64,000 nucleotides of DNA, from positions 1 through 64,000 of the forward strand of contig NZ_WLZY01000001.1 in NCBI RefSeq assembly GCF_010122465.1, read 5' to 3'. The notes below the pieces were generated by a model, which did not search any database, was not told the DNA's origin, and saw only the letters and a list, made by a program, of their open reading frames with translations. This DNA is from Phytoactinopolyspora mesophila (lineage in GTDB: Bacteria; Actinomycetota; Actinomycetes; Jiangellales; Jiangellaceae). Every line of letters starts with the position of its first letter. The first letter of the stretch is position 1. Both the position numbers and the translations under genes were made by a program. Shown piece by piece: positions 39,974 to 48,459 of this stretch.

Positions 39974-42076
39974 TCATCGGCAGCTTCCGCAGCCACAGTA
40001 GACACCGGGGTCCAGATCGAGGTGCCGCACGATCAGGCCGAGCTTGTGCAGCGCGTCCGTGCTGTCAGCCAGGATGCGCTCGATCCGTTCGGTCCACACC
40101 CGGCCGCGGGTGTGGTCGAAGACGACCTCGGACACCGTAGGTGCTCCGATCGCGATGCGCAGTCCGCCGATCCACTCGTCGTCGTGCCGGTAGATCCGCA
40201 CCGGCTGGCCGAGCTGGAACGTGCGCCCTAGCACGGAGTCGTCGGCCGGTACCCGGTCGTGCAGGTCCTGCGCCAGCAGGCGGTGGGCTACCCGGGCTTC
40301 GTCCATGGTGAGTGGCCCGCCGTCCGGTTTGACCACCAAGAACGTGAAGATCGTCGGAAGGTCGTCAAGACCGCGCCGATCAGGTGCCGGAATCTGGGTG
40401 TACGGGCTTTCGACAAGTGTGACCCACGGGGTGCGCTCGAGGATCGCCCGAAGGCCGGACGCCAGCAGGCGAAGGACCTCATCGCGGATCTCGGGGGAGA
40501 CGTTGTGGAATGAGCGCATCTCGGCCAGTGCCGCTTCCCAGCGCAGCAGCAGCCCGACGTTCAGCCCCGAGCGGGCGGTGGCATGCAGGTCGGTCAACGC
40601 GGTGGGAACGTCGGCGCGCGTCAGGTACTCGGCCAACCCGGCGGGGAGCCGGCGTCCGCGGGCGAGGCGAGACACTAGCTCAGCAGGGATGATGACTGCG
40701 CCCGAGAACGGCGGGCCCCCGAAGAACTTGGAACCCGTGACGATCACGATGTTGCCGTCGCTGAGATGTTCGACGGCGGTGTGCTGGTCCACTCGCATCT
40801 GGGCGGCATCGACGACGACATCGAGACGGTCGCCGTACCGCTGCCGCCAACGGCGCACCGTGTCCGCGCGTGGCAACCGGATGCCGGTCTTGGAGCCCTC
40901 GACGACGTGCACCAGTGTCCGGTGCTGTCCGGCGTGCGAGGCCATCGCCTGCTCGATGGCGGCTTCGAGGGCGTCCGGAGCGAGCATGGCGCCGTGCTCG
41001 TCGCGGAGGTCGACCACCGAGGTGACTACCTGGTTTTCATCGAGGCCGGCGATCGGTTCGCCGGCGTGGCCGGCGCGGCCTGACGGCAATCGATCACAGA
41101 AATGGCGTCCGGCCGCCGCCTGCAGGCCGCCACTGCCGATCTCGTGTTGTCCGACGACGATGGAGTGAACTGGCTCGCCGGTGCCCAGTGCTATCAGCAG
41201 CGCCACGAGTTCGGCGTCGGTTCCCGACGGCGTGAAGACCACTTCGACATCGGCGGTGACGCCCAGCGCCGCAAGCAGGGTGTGTCGCATCACCGCCGCG
41301 TGTGCATCCGCGACCGGCCCCAGCCGGTCGGCCAATGCCGCCTCGATCAGCTGCTGGCGCAGCGTCGTGGCCGCTTCGAACGCACGCGGTGTGGGGGACG
41401 AGGCGGTGCACGAGCCCAACAGGCAGGTCCACGGCGTCGGGCTCGGTGGTATTCCGTAGGAGTTCAGCCCGGAGCGCCAGTCGATGGTCTGCCGGCTGTC
41501 GCCGCCGCTGGCGAGGAGTACGTCCGTGGGCGCGGCCAGCGGCAGCGCCCGGGCAGCGCGGGTGATCTCGTTGTCCGGGCAGGGCTCCGACGATTTGTCG
41601 CGCTCGTGAAGGAACTGGGCGATGTGTGCCGCGATGGCCCGCGCGGTGCCCGGTGCATCAAGATTGTCGGCGAGCCCGAGAATCTCCGTCGCGCGTTCGG
41701 AGACCGGTGAGAAGGCCGCGAGGGCTGCCGGCTCGCCACGTGCGGTCAGACCGGTGGCGCCGAAACACACCGCCGTCGCGTGTGCCAGGATCCGCTCGGC
41801 CCAGCCGGTGTGGACGTTGCCAGTGGCAGTGAGCTCGATGGCCTCACGGAGCACCAGAGCGGCACCGGTGACTGTGGCCGCGTTGTCCGGCCGCAAGATG
41901 ACGGTGGCGTCGGCGAGGACGAAGGACCGTTCCAGCATAGGGTCGATACGCACCGACAGTCCGGACAGCCGGGGGCCTATCTCCGGTAGTCCACACGCTT
42001 CGATGACGGGCCAGGGCACCGGTGGTGTCCGCCCGGAACTCTCCAGTACGGCGGGGGAAAGCGATGCGTCGGTCAC
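39974..42076 (-). CDS. PLP-dependent fold-type I protein with long N-terminal region
   Basis: A 700-residue protein. Residues about 1-200 match nothing I recognise. The remainder looks like an aminotransferase/desulfurase-type PLP enzyme: VVFTPSGTDAELVAL binds cofactor phosphate, VVVDAAQMRVD supplies the ring-contacting Asp, and TGSKFFGGPPFSGAV holds the probable Schiff-base lysine (K450). The C-terminus ends YCGCGSCR, a compact CxCxxC that could bind metal or serve in thiol chemistry. GTG 42076 overlaps the upstream decarboxylase stop (GTGA), so the two PLP proteins are co-produced. Reaction unknown. Confidence 0.65.
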   Translation of the reverse strand: MTDASLSPAVLESSGRTPPVPWPVIEACGLPEIGPRLSGLSVRIDPMLERSFVLADATVILRPDNAATVTGAALVLREAIELTATGNVHTGWAERILAHATAVCFGATGLTARGEPAALAAFSPVSERATEILGLADNLDAPGTARAIAAHIAQFLHERDKSSEPCPDNEITRAARALPLAAPTDVLLASGGDSRQTIDWRSGLNSYGIPPSPTPWTCLLGSCTASSPTPRAFEAATTLRQQLIEAALADRLGPVADAHAAVMRHTLLAALGVTADVEVVFTPSGTDAELVALLIALGTGEPVHSIVVGQHEIGSGGLQAAAGRHFCDRLPSGRAGHAGEPIAGLDENQVVTSVVDLRDEHGAMLAPDALEAAIEQAMASHAGQHRTLVHVVEGSKTGIRLPRADTVRRWRQRYGDRLDVVVDAAQMRVDQHTAVEHLSDGNIVIVTGSKFFGGPPFSGAVIIPAELVSRLARGRRLPAGLAEYLTRADVPTALTDLHATARSGLNVGLLLRWEAALAEMRSFHNVSPEIRDEVLRLLASGLRAILERTPWVTLVESPYTQIPAPDRRGLDDLPTIFTFLVVKPDGGPLTMDEARVAHRLLAQDLHDRVPADDSVLGRTFQLGQPVRIYRHDDEWIGGLRIAIGAPTVSEVVFDHTRGRVWTERIERILADSTDALHKLGLIVRHLDLDPGVYCGCGSCR

Positions 42077-43422
42077 GAATCGTAGCGGCTTTCGAGTTGA
42101 TCCAGCACGGCGACCTCGACGTCGGCCCCGGCTTCCAGGCGTGACGTGACGCCGTACAGGGTGGCGCCGTTGTCTGCGGACCCGGCCGGTGGGGCGTCGT
42201 GGGTGGCCCAGCGCAGATCATCGACGAACTCGTCGATCACCGGTACGTGCGTCGGGTTGACGATGAGATGGATACTGTCGGGGTCGCGCTGGCGGTCGAT
42301 CCGCCATTTGCGGGTCTCGAGCCGGTCAGCCACGGTCATCATGTCCACCTCGTCGGATCCGACGGCCAGCACACTCATGGGGGGATCGCCGATCACGTTC
42401 AGCTGCGGGATCGAGGCGATACCGTCTCGAAGCCGCTGGGTCGCCTGCATAACTGTGGAGAAGATCCGTCGGTAGCCTTCCCGGCCCTCGTACACGATGG
42501 CGGCCCAGGCGCCGGCGATCGCACCGCCCGGCCGGGTGCCGAGCAAGGTGGGCGAGGCGAGAATACCCCCGGGCCAGTCCGTGTAGGCCGCGAACTGGTA
42601 CCGACGCAGGCCCCGGTCGCGGTACAGGATCGTCGAGGATCCTTTCGGTCCGTAGCCGTACTTGTGCATATCGGCGGCGATGGACGTGACTCCCGGGACA
42701 CTGAAGTCGAACGCTGGGACCTGGTAGCCGAGTTCCCGCACGAACGGAAGAGCGAAGCCGCCGATGGTGGCATCGATGTGGAGGCCGACGTCCCGCCGGG
42801 CCGCGATGTCGGCGAGCTCTTCGACGGGATCGACGACGCCGTACGGGAAACAAGGCGCCGAGGCGCAGCCGAGGATGGTCGATCGGGACATCGCGGCGGC
42901 GAAGGCGGCTGGGTCCGCACCGTAGGTGTGGTCCACCGGCACCGGGACCGCCCGGACGCCGAGCAGGTCGGCAGCTTTCAGGAAAGCCGGATGAGCGGTG
43001 ACGGGCACGACCATCTCCGGCGCGGTGATTTCCGGGCGCTGCACGCGGGCCCGGTCGCGGTACGCCTTGACGGCGAGCACGATGCTTTCCGTGCCGCCCG
43101 AGGTCATGGTGCCGCCGGCCGTCCCGGGATCGGCGCCGAGCAGATCAAGGAGCATCCACACGACTTCCTTCTCCATGGTGGCCAGGCTAGGGAACGCGGT
43201 GGGGCCCAGGAGGTTCTCGGATGCGAACTGCTGGTAGGCCTCGTGTACGACGTCGTCGTGTTCGGACGCCGTGGAGTAGACGAGGCTCCAGATTCGCCCG
43301 CTGCGCCAGTCGACATCTCCGGAGCTCTTGGCACGCAGCCGGTCACGGAGTTCGCCGGCCGGCAGGCCGTGCGCTGGGAATCGGGAGAGAGGTTGATCAG
43401 CAGACCCCGGCGTTACGCTCAT
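42073..43422 (-). CDS. PLP-dependent decarboxylase/lyase of the sphingosine-phosphate-lyase type
   Basis: A 449-residue group II PLP enzyme. Motifs include TSGGTESIVLAVKAYRDRA, VTAHPAFLKAADLLG, HIDATIGGFALPF, the PLP lysine in DMHKYGYGPKGSS (K254), YTDWPGGILASPTLLGTRPG and a C-terminal IHLIVNPTH. The layout follows bacterial sphingosine-1-phosphate lyase more closely than glutamate decarboxylase, but no membrane anchor is present and substrate specificity is not inferable. ATG 43422 (MSVTPGS) follows GGGAG; the frame is open further upstream without protein-like content. First gene of the minus-strand pair. Confidence 0.78.
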   Translation of the reverse strand: MSVTPGSADQPLSRFPAHGLPAGELRDRLRAKSSGDVDWRSGRIWSLVYSTASEHDDVVHEAYQQFASENLLGPTAFPSLATMEKEVVWMLLDLLGADPGTAGGTMTSGGTESIVLAVKAYRDRARVQRPEITAPEMVVPVTAHPAFLKAADLLGVRAVPVPVDHTYGADPAAFAAAMSRSTILGCASAPCFPYGVVDPVEELADIAARRDVGLHIDATIGGFALPFVRELGYQVPAFDFSVPGVTSIAADMHKYGYGPKGSSTILYRDRGLRRYQFAAYTDWPGGILASPTLLGTRPGGAIAGAWAAIVYEGREGYRRIFSTVMQATQRLRDGIASIPQLNVIGDPPMSVLAVGSDEVDMMTVADRLETRKWRIDRQRDPDSIHLIVNPTHVPVIDEFVDDLRWATHDAPPAGSADNGATLYGVTSRLEAGADVEVAVLDQLESRYDS

Positions 43423-43732
43423 GTCCTGAATCGCGCTCCCTTCTCGGCAGCCGGGGCTGCCTGAAAATGACCTTTGACCTGCTGCATAGCCCAGTTCGGA
43501 CGGCCTCGCTGGATGATCGCGGTGGCTTGCCAAGCACCGACGGTGCCATCGGCGCGACTCGAAGTCAATCACCGACGTGATCATTTCGATATTCCAGCGT
43601 AATCGATTCGTTGTCTTTCGTTGCGATCTTCCGAACACACCCCCCGCAGCCCGTTCGGCAGGGGAAGTCCGCTCGGGACGCGGTACATGGCGGCACAATG
43701 GCACCAGATGAGATCGCGGGAGGTGGCCGAGC
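43423..43732. other. Divergent intergenic region decarboxylase / rhodanese
   Basis: A 310-base region with locally lower GC (43560-43650). The probable promoter of the decarboxylase gene lies at 43540-43568 on the minus strand. The rhodanese ribosome site GGGAGG is at the right end. I see no additional gene. Confidence 0.5.
43540..43568 (-). promoter_or_regulatory. Candidate promoter of the two PLP-enzyme genes
   Basis: On the minus strand TTGACT (43568-43563) and CACCGT (43545-43540) are 17 nt apart. Transcription would begin about 110 nt before ATG 43422. The -10 is a weak match. Confidence 0.35.
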
Positions 43733-44098
43733 GTGACCACGGCGGAGGAGATCGACGTGGCTACCGCATATGCGATGGTGCGCTCCGGTGACGTCGTTGT
43801 CGACGTACGTCTGCCGGAGGAGTACGCGAGCGGCCACGTGGCCGGGGCGGTGAACATCCCACTGCGAGAGTTGCCGGCGCGCATCGGAGAGCTTCCGCAC
43901 GGCCAGATCGTGACGGTGTGTTCCCTGGGCAACCGTTCACTCAGAGGCGCTCAAACGCTGGCCCGGCTCGGCCGGACAGCATTCTCCCTGCGCGGCGGTA
44001 CCAAGGCGTGGGAAGCCGCCGGTTTGCCCACCGTGGCCGGTCCGGAACCGGTGCGCGCGCGTCGTCGTAGGTTCCCGTGGCGGTGGTTCAGCCGATGA
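43733..44098 (+). CDS. Rhodanese-like domain protein
   Basis: A 121-residue single-domain rhodanese. VVVDVRLPEEYASGHVAGAVNIPL is the CH2A-type region, and the active-site loop VCSLGNRS carries Cys63, so sulfur transfer is possible. A basic Arg-rich C-terminus (ARRRRFPWRWFSR) follows. The GTG start has GGGAGG upstream. It is divergent from the decarboxylase gene; a role as sulfur donor to that locus is possible but unsupported. Confidence 0.85.
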   Translation: MTTAEEIDVATAYAMVRSGDVVVDVRLPEEYASGHVAGAVNIPLRELPARIGELPHGQIVTVCSLGNRSLRGAQTLARLGRTAFSLRGGTKAWEAAGLPTVAGPEPVRARRRRFPWRWFSR

Positions 44099-44206
44099 CG
44101 ACGCTGACGCGTTCCACACGCCGGACCTCGTGCCTCACCTGATGACGACGCTTGTTATCGTCGCTCAGGTTGATCTAGGCATTCCCCGAGACGAACAGGA
44201 AACGTG

Positions 44207-45148
44207 ATGCCCCGGACGTTCGCCAGTGTGCCATGTGCCCTCTTGCTGCTCACACTGGCGGCTTGCAGCGGCGACGACCTGAACGGTGAACCGTCCGGCG
44301 ATGCGGGCGCAGCCGCCGGGGACTGCGGCTGGCCCCTGGAAGCCACGCTGCACGACGCTGGCGATGATCCGCAACGCATCCTCGAGCTCTCACCCGCCGC
44401 CGGCGACCGGATAGAGCTTGAGATGTGGACCGCTGTCGAGACGGAGTTGCTCATCGATGGCGAGGATTCAAGTTTCGTGGACACTCCGGACATCCACCTC
44501 GGGATGGTGGTGACCGTCGACGAGGTCAACGACGACGAGATCGTCATGTCGTTCGAGTACGACGACGCCCGCGCCACCACCGCAACCCACGTGGCGATGA
44601 CCGAAGCCGTGGAGAGTGTGGCCGGCCTCACGGGCACCCTGACCACGAGCAGGTCCGGTGGGTTCGCCGATGTCGAGATCGCCGATCGCGCACAGCTGGA
44701 GAGCGGCGCAGGACACGAGGTGCCCGTGGTACTCGGCGATCTCGAGTGGATGCTGACAGACATGCCGGTGCTGTTCCCTGACGAAGCCGTGGGCATAGGC
44801 GGCCGGTGGACCACCGCGTATCCCACCGATGGCGACGTCCTGCCGGCGTGTATCCAGACGACGTACACCCTGACAGCGTTGGACGACGAATCCTACGAGG
44901 TATCGGTCGAGTGGGCCGAGGACGTCGTTCCCACCACCGTGGAACGTGACGGCGCGATGTCGGCCGAGGTCGTCGGCGGCTCCACAGCGGGGTCCATCAC
45001 CAGCAGTGGCACTCTCGGCTCCCCTCTACCGGAAACCTCATCCATCGTGGTCAGCCATGAGCTCGAGGAGGAAGTCGAGCGAGACGGGGCAGTGGAGACG
45101 CGCGAGCGCACGACCGTCCACGAGCGAGGGTTCGAACGACGCCGCTGA
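44207..45148 (+). CDS. Putative lipoprotein of unknown function
   Basis: A 313-residue exported protein with a signal peptide ending in the lipobox TLAAC (Cys about 20) and a polar linker. The mature part is rich in Asp, Glu, Thr and beta-strand patterns. A pair of cysteines (GDCGWP and PACIQTTY) could form a disulfide. It resembles no family I can name, though alternating strand repeats suggest a beta-sandwich. ATG 44207 follows AGGAAA; GTG 44204 is also possible. Confidence 0.6.
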   Translation: MPRTFASVPCALLLLTLAACSGDDLNGEPSGDAGAAAGDCGWPLEATLHDAGDDPQRILELSPAAGDRIELEMWTAVETELLIDGEDSSFVDTPDIHLGMVVTVDEVNDDEIVMSFEYDDARATTATHVAMTEAVESVAGLTGTLTTSRSGGFADVEIADRAQLESGAGHEVPVVLGDLEWMLTDMPVLFPDEAVGIGGRWTTAYPTDGDVLPACIQTTYTLTALDDESYEVSVEWAEDVVPTTVERDGAMSAEVVGGSTAGSITSSGTLGSPLPETSSIVVSHELEEEVERDGAVETRERTTVHERGFERRR

Positions 45149-45212
45149 ACCGCTGAGCCTGCGCCGACCGGACTCTGTCGGTGTCAGCCGCTAGGTTGGG
45201 AGACTGCTGAGG

Positions 45213-45295
45213 TGCCCGAGGTGGGAGTCGAACCCACACGCCCAAAAGGGCAATGGATTTTGAATCCATCATGTCTGCCGTTCCATCACTCGGGC
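45213..45295 (-). tRNA. tRNA-Leu (CAA anticodon)
   Basis: The minus strand from 45295 folds as a class II tRNA. Acceptor GCCCGAG pairs with CTCGGGC, the anticodon arm ATGGA-TTCAAAA-TCCAT gives anticodon CAA, a long variable arm follows, and the T arm contains GGTTCGACTCC. The CCA end is not fully encoded. It decodes UUG. Confidence 0.95.
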
Positions 45296-45346
45296 ATCGT
45301 GGCTGAGCCGACCATCGCGACTCGGACCACGGAAAGGATAGCGTGG

Positions 45347-46114
45347 ATGCGAAGCCCGGACGAAGTCGCCCTCGTGATGAGACTGTGGGCCGATGGCATG
45401 AACAAGTCCGAGATCGCTCGTGCTACTGGCATCTCGCGGTGGACAATCCGCGAGTGGCTGTTCGGGAACGTGCCGGACTTCGAAGGTGGGCGTTCGGGAT
45501 TCTCGGGAGCTAGCCGGTACGGCTGCCCGGTATGTGCGGACCGAGTGGAAAGCCTGCCGCGCCCGGCTTACGTCTATCTCCTTGGACTGTACCTAGGTGA
45601 CGGCTGCCTGAGCGGCGGCAGGAGAGGGGTGTACCGGCTGCGTATCGCCTGTGCCGACAGCCACCCGGGATTGATGCAGGAGTGTGAGAATGCGATGTCC
45701 GCGGTGCTTCCGACGAAGGTCGGCCGTGTGCAGAATGTCGGCTACGTGGAGGTCTACTCCTATTCGAAGCACTGGCCGTGCCTGTTTCCGCAGCACGGAC
45801 CTGGCATGAAGCACACCCGCAAGATCGAGTTGGCTCCGTGGCAGCAAGTGCTGGTCGACGAGGATCCGCGTCCATTGCTGCGTGGTCTCATCCACTCGGA
45901 CGGATGCCGGGTGCTCAACCGTGCGGTGGGGACGGATTACGCGCCCTATCCTCGGTACGAGTTCACGAACGCGTCGGCCGACATCAGGGAGATCTTCACC
46001 CAGGCTTGTGATGCGCTCGGCGTCGAGTGGCGACGTAGCCGACCGCGGGTGATTTCGGTCGCGCGGCGTGCCAGCGTGGCCATCCTCGATTCGTTCATCG
46101 GGCCGAAGAACTAG
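45347..46114 (+). CDS. HTH and LAGLIDADG-like domain protein
   Basis: A 255-residue protein next to the tRNA-Leu gene. Residues about 1-40 form a helix-turn-helix (MNKSEIARATGISRWTIREWL). A CPVC pair (60-63) follows. YLLGLYLGDG (77-86) and LLRGLIHSDG (177-186) are the two spaced LAGLIDADG-type helices of a homing-endonuclease-like fold. The acidic residues needed for cleavage (the last D of each) are present. No intron or intein is seen nearby. The start at 45347 has GGAAAGGA 8 nt upstream; the open frame reaching back through the tRNA is spurious. Confidence 0.75.
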   Translation: MRSPDEVALVMRLWADGMNKSEIARATGISRWTIREWLFGNVPDFEGGRSGFSGASRYGCPVCADRVESLPRPAYVYLLGLYLGDGCLSGGRRGVYRLRIACADSHPGLMQECENAMSAVLPTKVGRVQNVGYVEVYSYSKHWPCLFPQHGPGMKHTRKIELAPWQQVLVDEDPRPLLRGLIHSDGCRVLNRAVGTDYAPYPRYEFTNASADIREIFTQACDALGVEWRRSRPRVISVARRASVAILDSFIGPKN

Positions 46115-46157
46115 GGGGTTGTACGGTGTCGCGTGCTATCGGACCGGCCGGTGCCGG

Positions 46158-46163
46158 TAGGCT
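46158..46163 (+). promoter_or_regulatory. Candidate -10 box for leaderless pdtaR-like gene
   Basis: TAGGCT lies exactly 6 nt before GTG 46170, which has no Shine-Dalgarno sequence. A clear -35 is not seen. Confidence 0.38.
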
Positions 46164-46169
46164 GCCGGG

Positions 46170-46811
46170 GTGACCGATACGCCAGCTACCGAGCCCCAGT
46201 CCGCTCCGGCCCGACGCGTACTCGTGGCGGAGGACGAGTCCCTGATCCGTCTCGATCTCATCGAGATGCTCAGGGAAGAGGGTTATGACGTCGTTGCCGA
46301 GGCCGCCGACGGAGAGACCGCGGTGCGGTTGGCCGAGGAACACCGACCCGACCTGGTCATGATGGACGTGAAGATGCCGGTGCTCGACGGCGTTTCGGCT
46401 GCGGAGCGCATCGCCCGGCAGCGGATCGCCCCCGTGCTCTTCCTCACCGCTTTTTCGCAGCGTGACCTCGTCGAACGGGCACGTGAGGCCGGCGCCATGG
46501 CCTACATCGTGAAGCCGTTCACCAAGGCTGATCTGGTGCCCGCCATTGAGATGGCGCTGTCCCGGCACGAGGAGATCATCCAGCTCGAGAAAGAAGCGGC
46601 CGATCTCGGCGAGCGGCTGGAGACCCGCAAACTCGTCGACCGCGCCAAGGGTGTGTTGCAGAGCCAGTACGGTCTGAGCGAGCCCGACGCCTTTCGCTGG
46701 ATCCAGAAGGCGGCGATGGACAAGCGCACCTCCATGCGCAATGTCGCCGAAGTGATCTTGAGTGAAGCTGCCGAGGCTGAAACAGTGCAGGAGACCGGTT
46801 CGGACCAATGA
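46170..46811 (+). CDS. pdtaR: ANTAR-domain response regulator, PdtaR-like
   Basis: A 213-residue response regulator. The receiver domain (about 15-135) has the acidic pair in LVAEDESLI, the phosphoacceptor D66 in VMMDVKMP, and the Lys in YIVKPFTK. The C-terminal ANTAR domain (KGVLQSQYGLSEPDAFRWIQ) binds hairpin-pair RNA and acts by antitermination. Same architecture as mycobacterial PdtaR; no sensor kinase lies nearby. The stop overlaps the next ATG by 4 nt, coupling it to a transporter binding protein. Confidence 0.88.
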   Translation: MTDTPATEPQSAPARRVLVAEDESLIRLDLIEMLREEGYDVVAEAADGETAVRLAEEHRPDLVMMDVKMPVLDGVSAAERIARQRIAPVLFLTAFSQRDLVERAREAGAMAYIVKPFTKADLVPAIEMALSRHEEIIQLEKEAADLGERLETRKLVDRAKGVLQSQYGLSEPDAFRWIQKAAMDKRTSMRNVAEVILSEAAEAETVQETGSDQ

Positions 46812-48220
46812 CGTGCGGGTGGCAAGGCCGGCTCGGCCTGAGCCGCCGCACGCTGGGTGCGGGCCTGGCGCTCAGCGCGGCCGCCGCGCTCACGTCGTGC
46901 AGCCTGTTCGAGAGAGTTGTCGCCGATGACGAGGCCGGTCCGCGGGAGGCGACCGTGGTGGTACTCGCGCCGGATGGGACGGCCAGCGGCAAGAGTGTCC
47001 TGGCGGCAGTTGAACTCGCGATCGACAAGTCCGCCGGCGACATCGGCGGCTGGACGATCGATGTGGATTTCGTCGACGACGCCGGTCACGACGACGGCCC
47101 GGCGGAGCTGGCCCGGGAAATGGTCGGCGACGACGTCATCGCGGTGATCGGCGGGCTGTCCACGGACGTTGTCCGGGCCGTGCAGCCCGTCCTGAGTTCC
47201 GGCTCGGTGCTGTTCGTCTCGCCGGCGGATACCGTTCCAGAACACACGCGCGGTGCCGATCCAGGTAACCCGCTGCGGCCGTATTCCAACTATTACCGGA
47301 CGTCGGCCATCGGCGAAGACCCCATGCAGGCGCTTGCCCGGTATGCGGTGGGCAGCCTCGAAGCGAGCCGCGTAGCGGTGATCGACGCCGGAGAGTCCGA
47401 TGAGGCTGCCGTCTTCGCCGAGGCCGTTGACGACGCTGGTGGCGACCTGGTCCGGATCGCGGGGCACGACGACGAGGAAAGCCCAGATCTCGAGGATGAA
47501 GCCGACGACGAGGGCGGCGAGGACACAAACACCGACTCTGGCGCGGGCGACGGCGACGAGAACGCCGGCGAGGCGGATGAGAACAGCGACGACGGCGACG
47601 AGAACGAGGCCGGCGATGAGAACGGTGACGACGGCGATGAAAACGGTGACGACGGCGAGGCCGGCGACGGCGAGTCTTCGCGGACGCCGGATGCCGCCGC
47701 GATGGTCGCCTCGGCCCGCGCGGAGAATGCCGAGGCTGTCTTCGTTGCCGGGAGCGCGGACCTCGCCGCGGCGGTCGCCGACGAACTCGCCCGAACCGGA
47801 GGGGATATCGAGCTGCTGGGCGGCTCAGTGATGTTGAGCGACGACTTCCTGGCCGAGGCGGGCTCCGCGGCCGAGGGAGCATGGACGGCTACCCACGGCG
47901 AACTCGGCACGGAGGCGAACGCCGTCGCGGAACAGGCCGAGTCCGATCTGTCCGGGGCCGGACTCGACGTCACCGATCCGAACGTGGCGGGTGCGTACGA
48001 CGCCGGGATGGCCGTCGGCACTGTCCTGACCGCGTGCCTGCCGCCGGCCAGTTCGGCGACCGCGGCACGGCGCGGGTGCATCGGCGAGCTGGCGGAGGTC
48101 GCCGTAGCCGGTGCAACGGCGGAGGTGGCTTTCGACGAGTACGGCGACCGGGCGGGTTCAATCCCGGTATTCATGGTCGTCCGCGGTGGTCAATGGACAA
48201 CGCTGGAGCCTGGTTCCTGA
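46808..48220 (+). CDS. ABC-type substrate-binding lipoprotein with acidic insertion
   Basis: A 470-residue type 1 periplasmic-binding-fold protein of the branched-chain amino-acid receptor type. The N-terminus LSRRTLGAG...LTSC combines a twin-arginine-like pair with a lipobox. The first lobe shows VAVIGGLSTDVVRAVQPVLSSG. Between the lobes, residues about 225-295 are a low-complexity run of Asp, Glu, Gly and Asn with DENGDDG repeats. The second lobe then resumes (AEAVFVAGSADLAAAVADEL). It is coupled to pdtaR and upstream of livH and livM, so it is a likely receptor of this transporter or a sensor paired with PdtaR. Confidence 0.75.
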   Translation: MTCGWQGRLGLSRRTLGAGLALSAAAALTSCSLFERVVADDEAGPREATVVVLAPDGTASGKSVLAAVELAIDKSAGDIGGWTIDVDFVDDAGHDDGPAELAREMVGDDVIAVIGGLSTDVVRAVQPVLSSGSVLFVSPADTVPEHTRGADPGNPLRPYSNYYRTSAIGEDPMQALARYAVGSLEASRVAVIDAGESDEAAVFAEAVDDAGGDLVRIAGHDDEESPDLEDEADDEGGEDTNTDSGAGDGDENAGEADENSDDGDENEAGDENGDDGDENGDDGEAGDGESSRTPDAAAMVASARAENAEAVFVAGSADLAAAVADELARTGGDIELLGGSVMLSDDFLAEAGSAAEGAWTATHGELGTEANAVAEQAESDLSGAGLDVTDPNVAGAYDAGMAVGTVLTACLPPASSATAARRGCIGELAEVAVAGATAEVAFDEYGDRAGSIPVFMVVRGGQWTTLEPGS

Positions 48221-48459
48221 GCCACTTCCGGAACCAGGTGCGGCGGTCCGGCCGGTGCTGCCCTTTGCCGTAACGGCCTGGCAGGCTGGTAAATCACCGT
48301 TTGGTGGGCACCCAGGTCACAGTGACTTAACAACCTGCCGTTAAGGTCGGTCTGCTGCTGCGCGAGACGCCAAGACAGCATAGATTGCCTCAAACGTGCG
48401 GATGGGGCTGTCTGTCCACTGTGCGCACCACCATGCGGGCATGTCGGGAGGAGACGCGC

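Noticed and set aside
43423-43932. N-terminal extension of the decarboxylase (open frame continues to 43932)
   Set aside because: The extension crosses the rhodanese gene and promoter region, has no protein-like pattern, and the ATG at 43422 has a good ribosome site.
45212-45346. N-terminal 45 residues of the LAGLIDADG protein
   Set aside because: These codons lie across the tRNA-Leu gene; ATG 45347 with GGAAAGGA upstream is the credible start.
47136-48174. Ser/Arg/Pro-rich minus-strand frames opposite the acidic binding protein
   Set aside because: They mirror the acidic GAC/GAG-rich repeat of the plus-strand gene and have no independent features.
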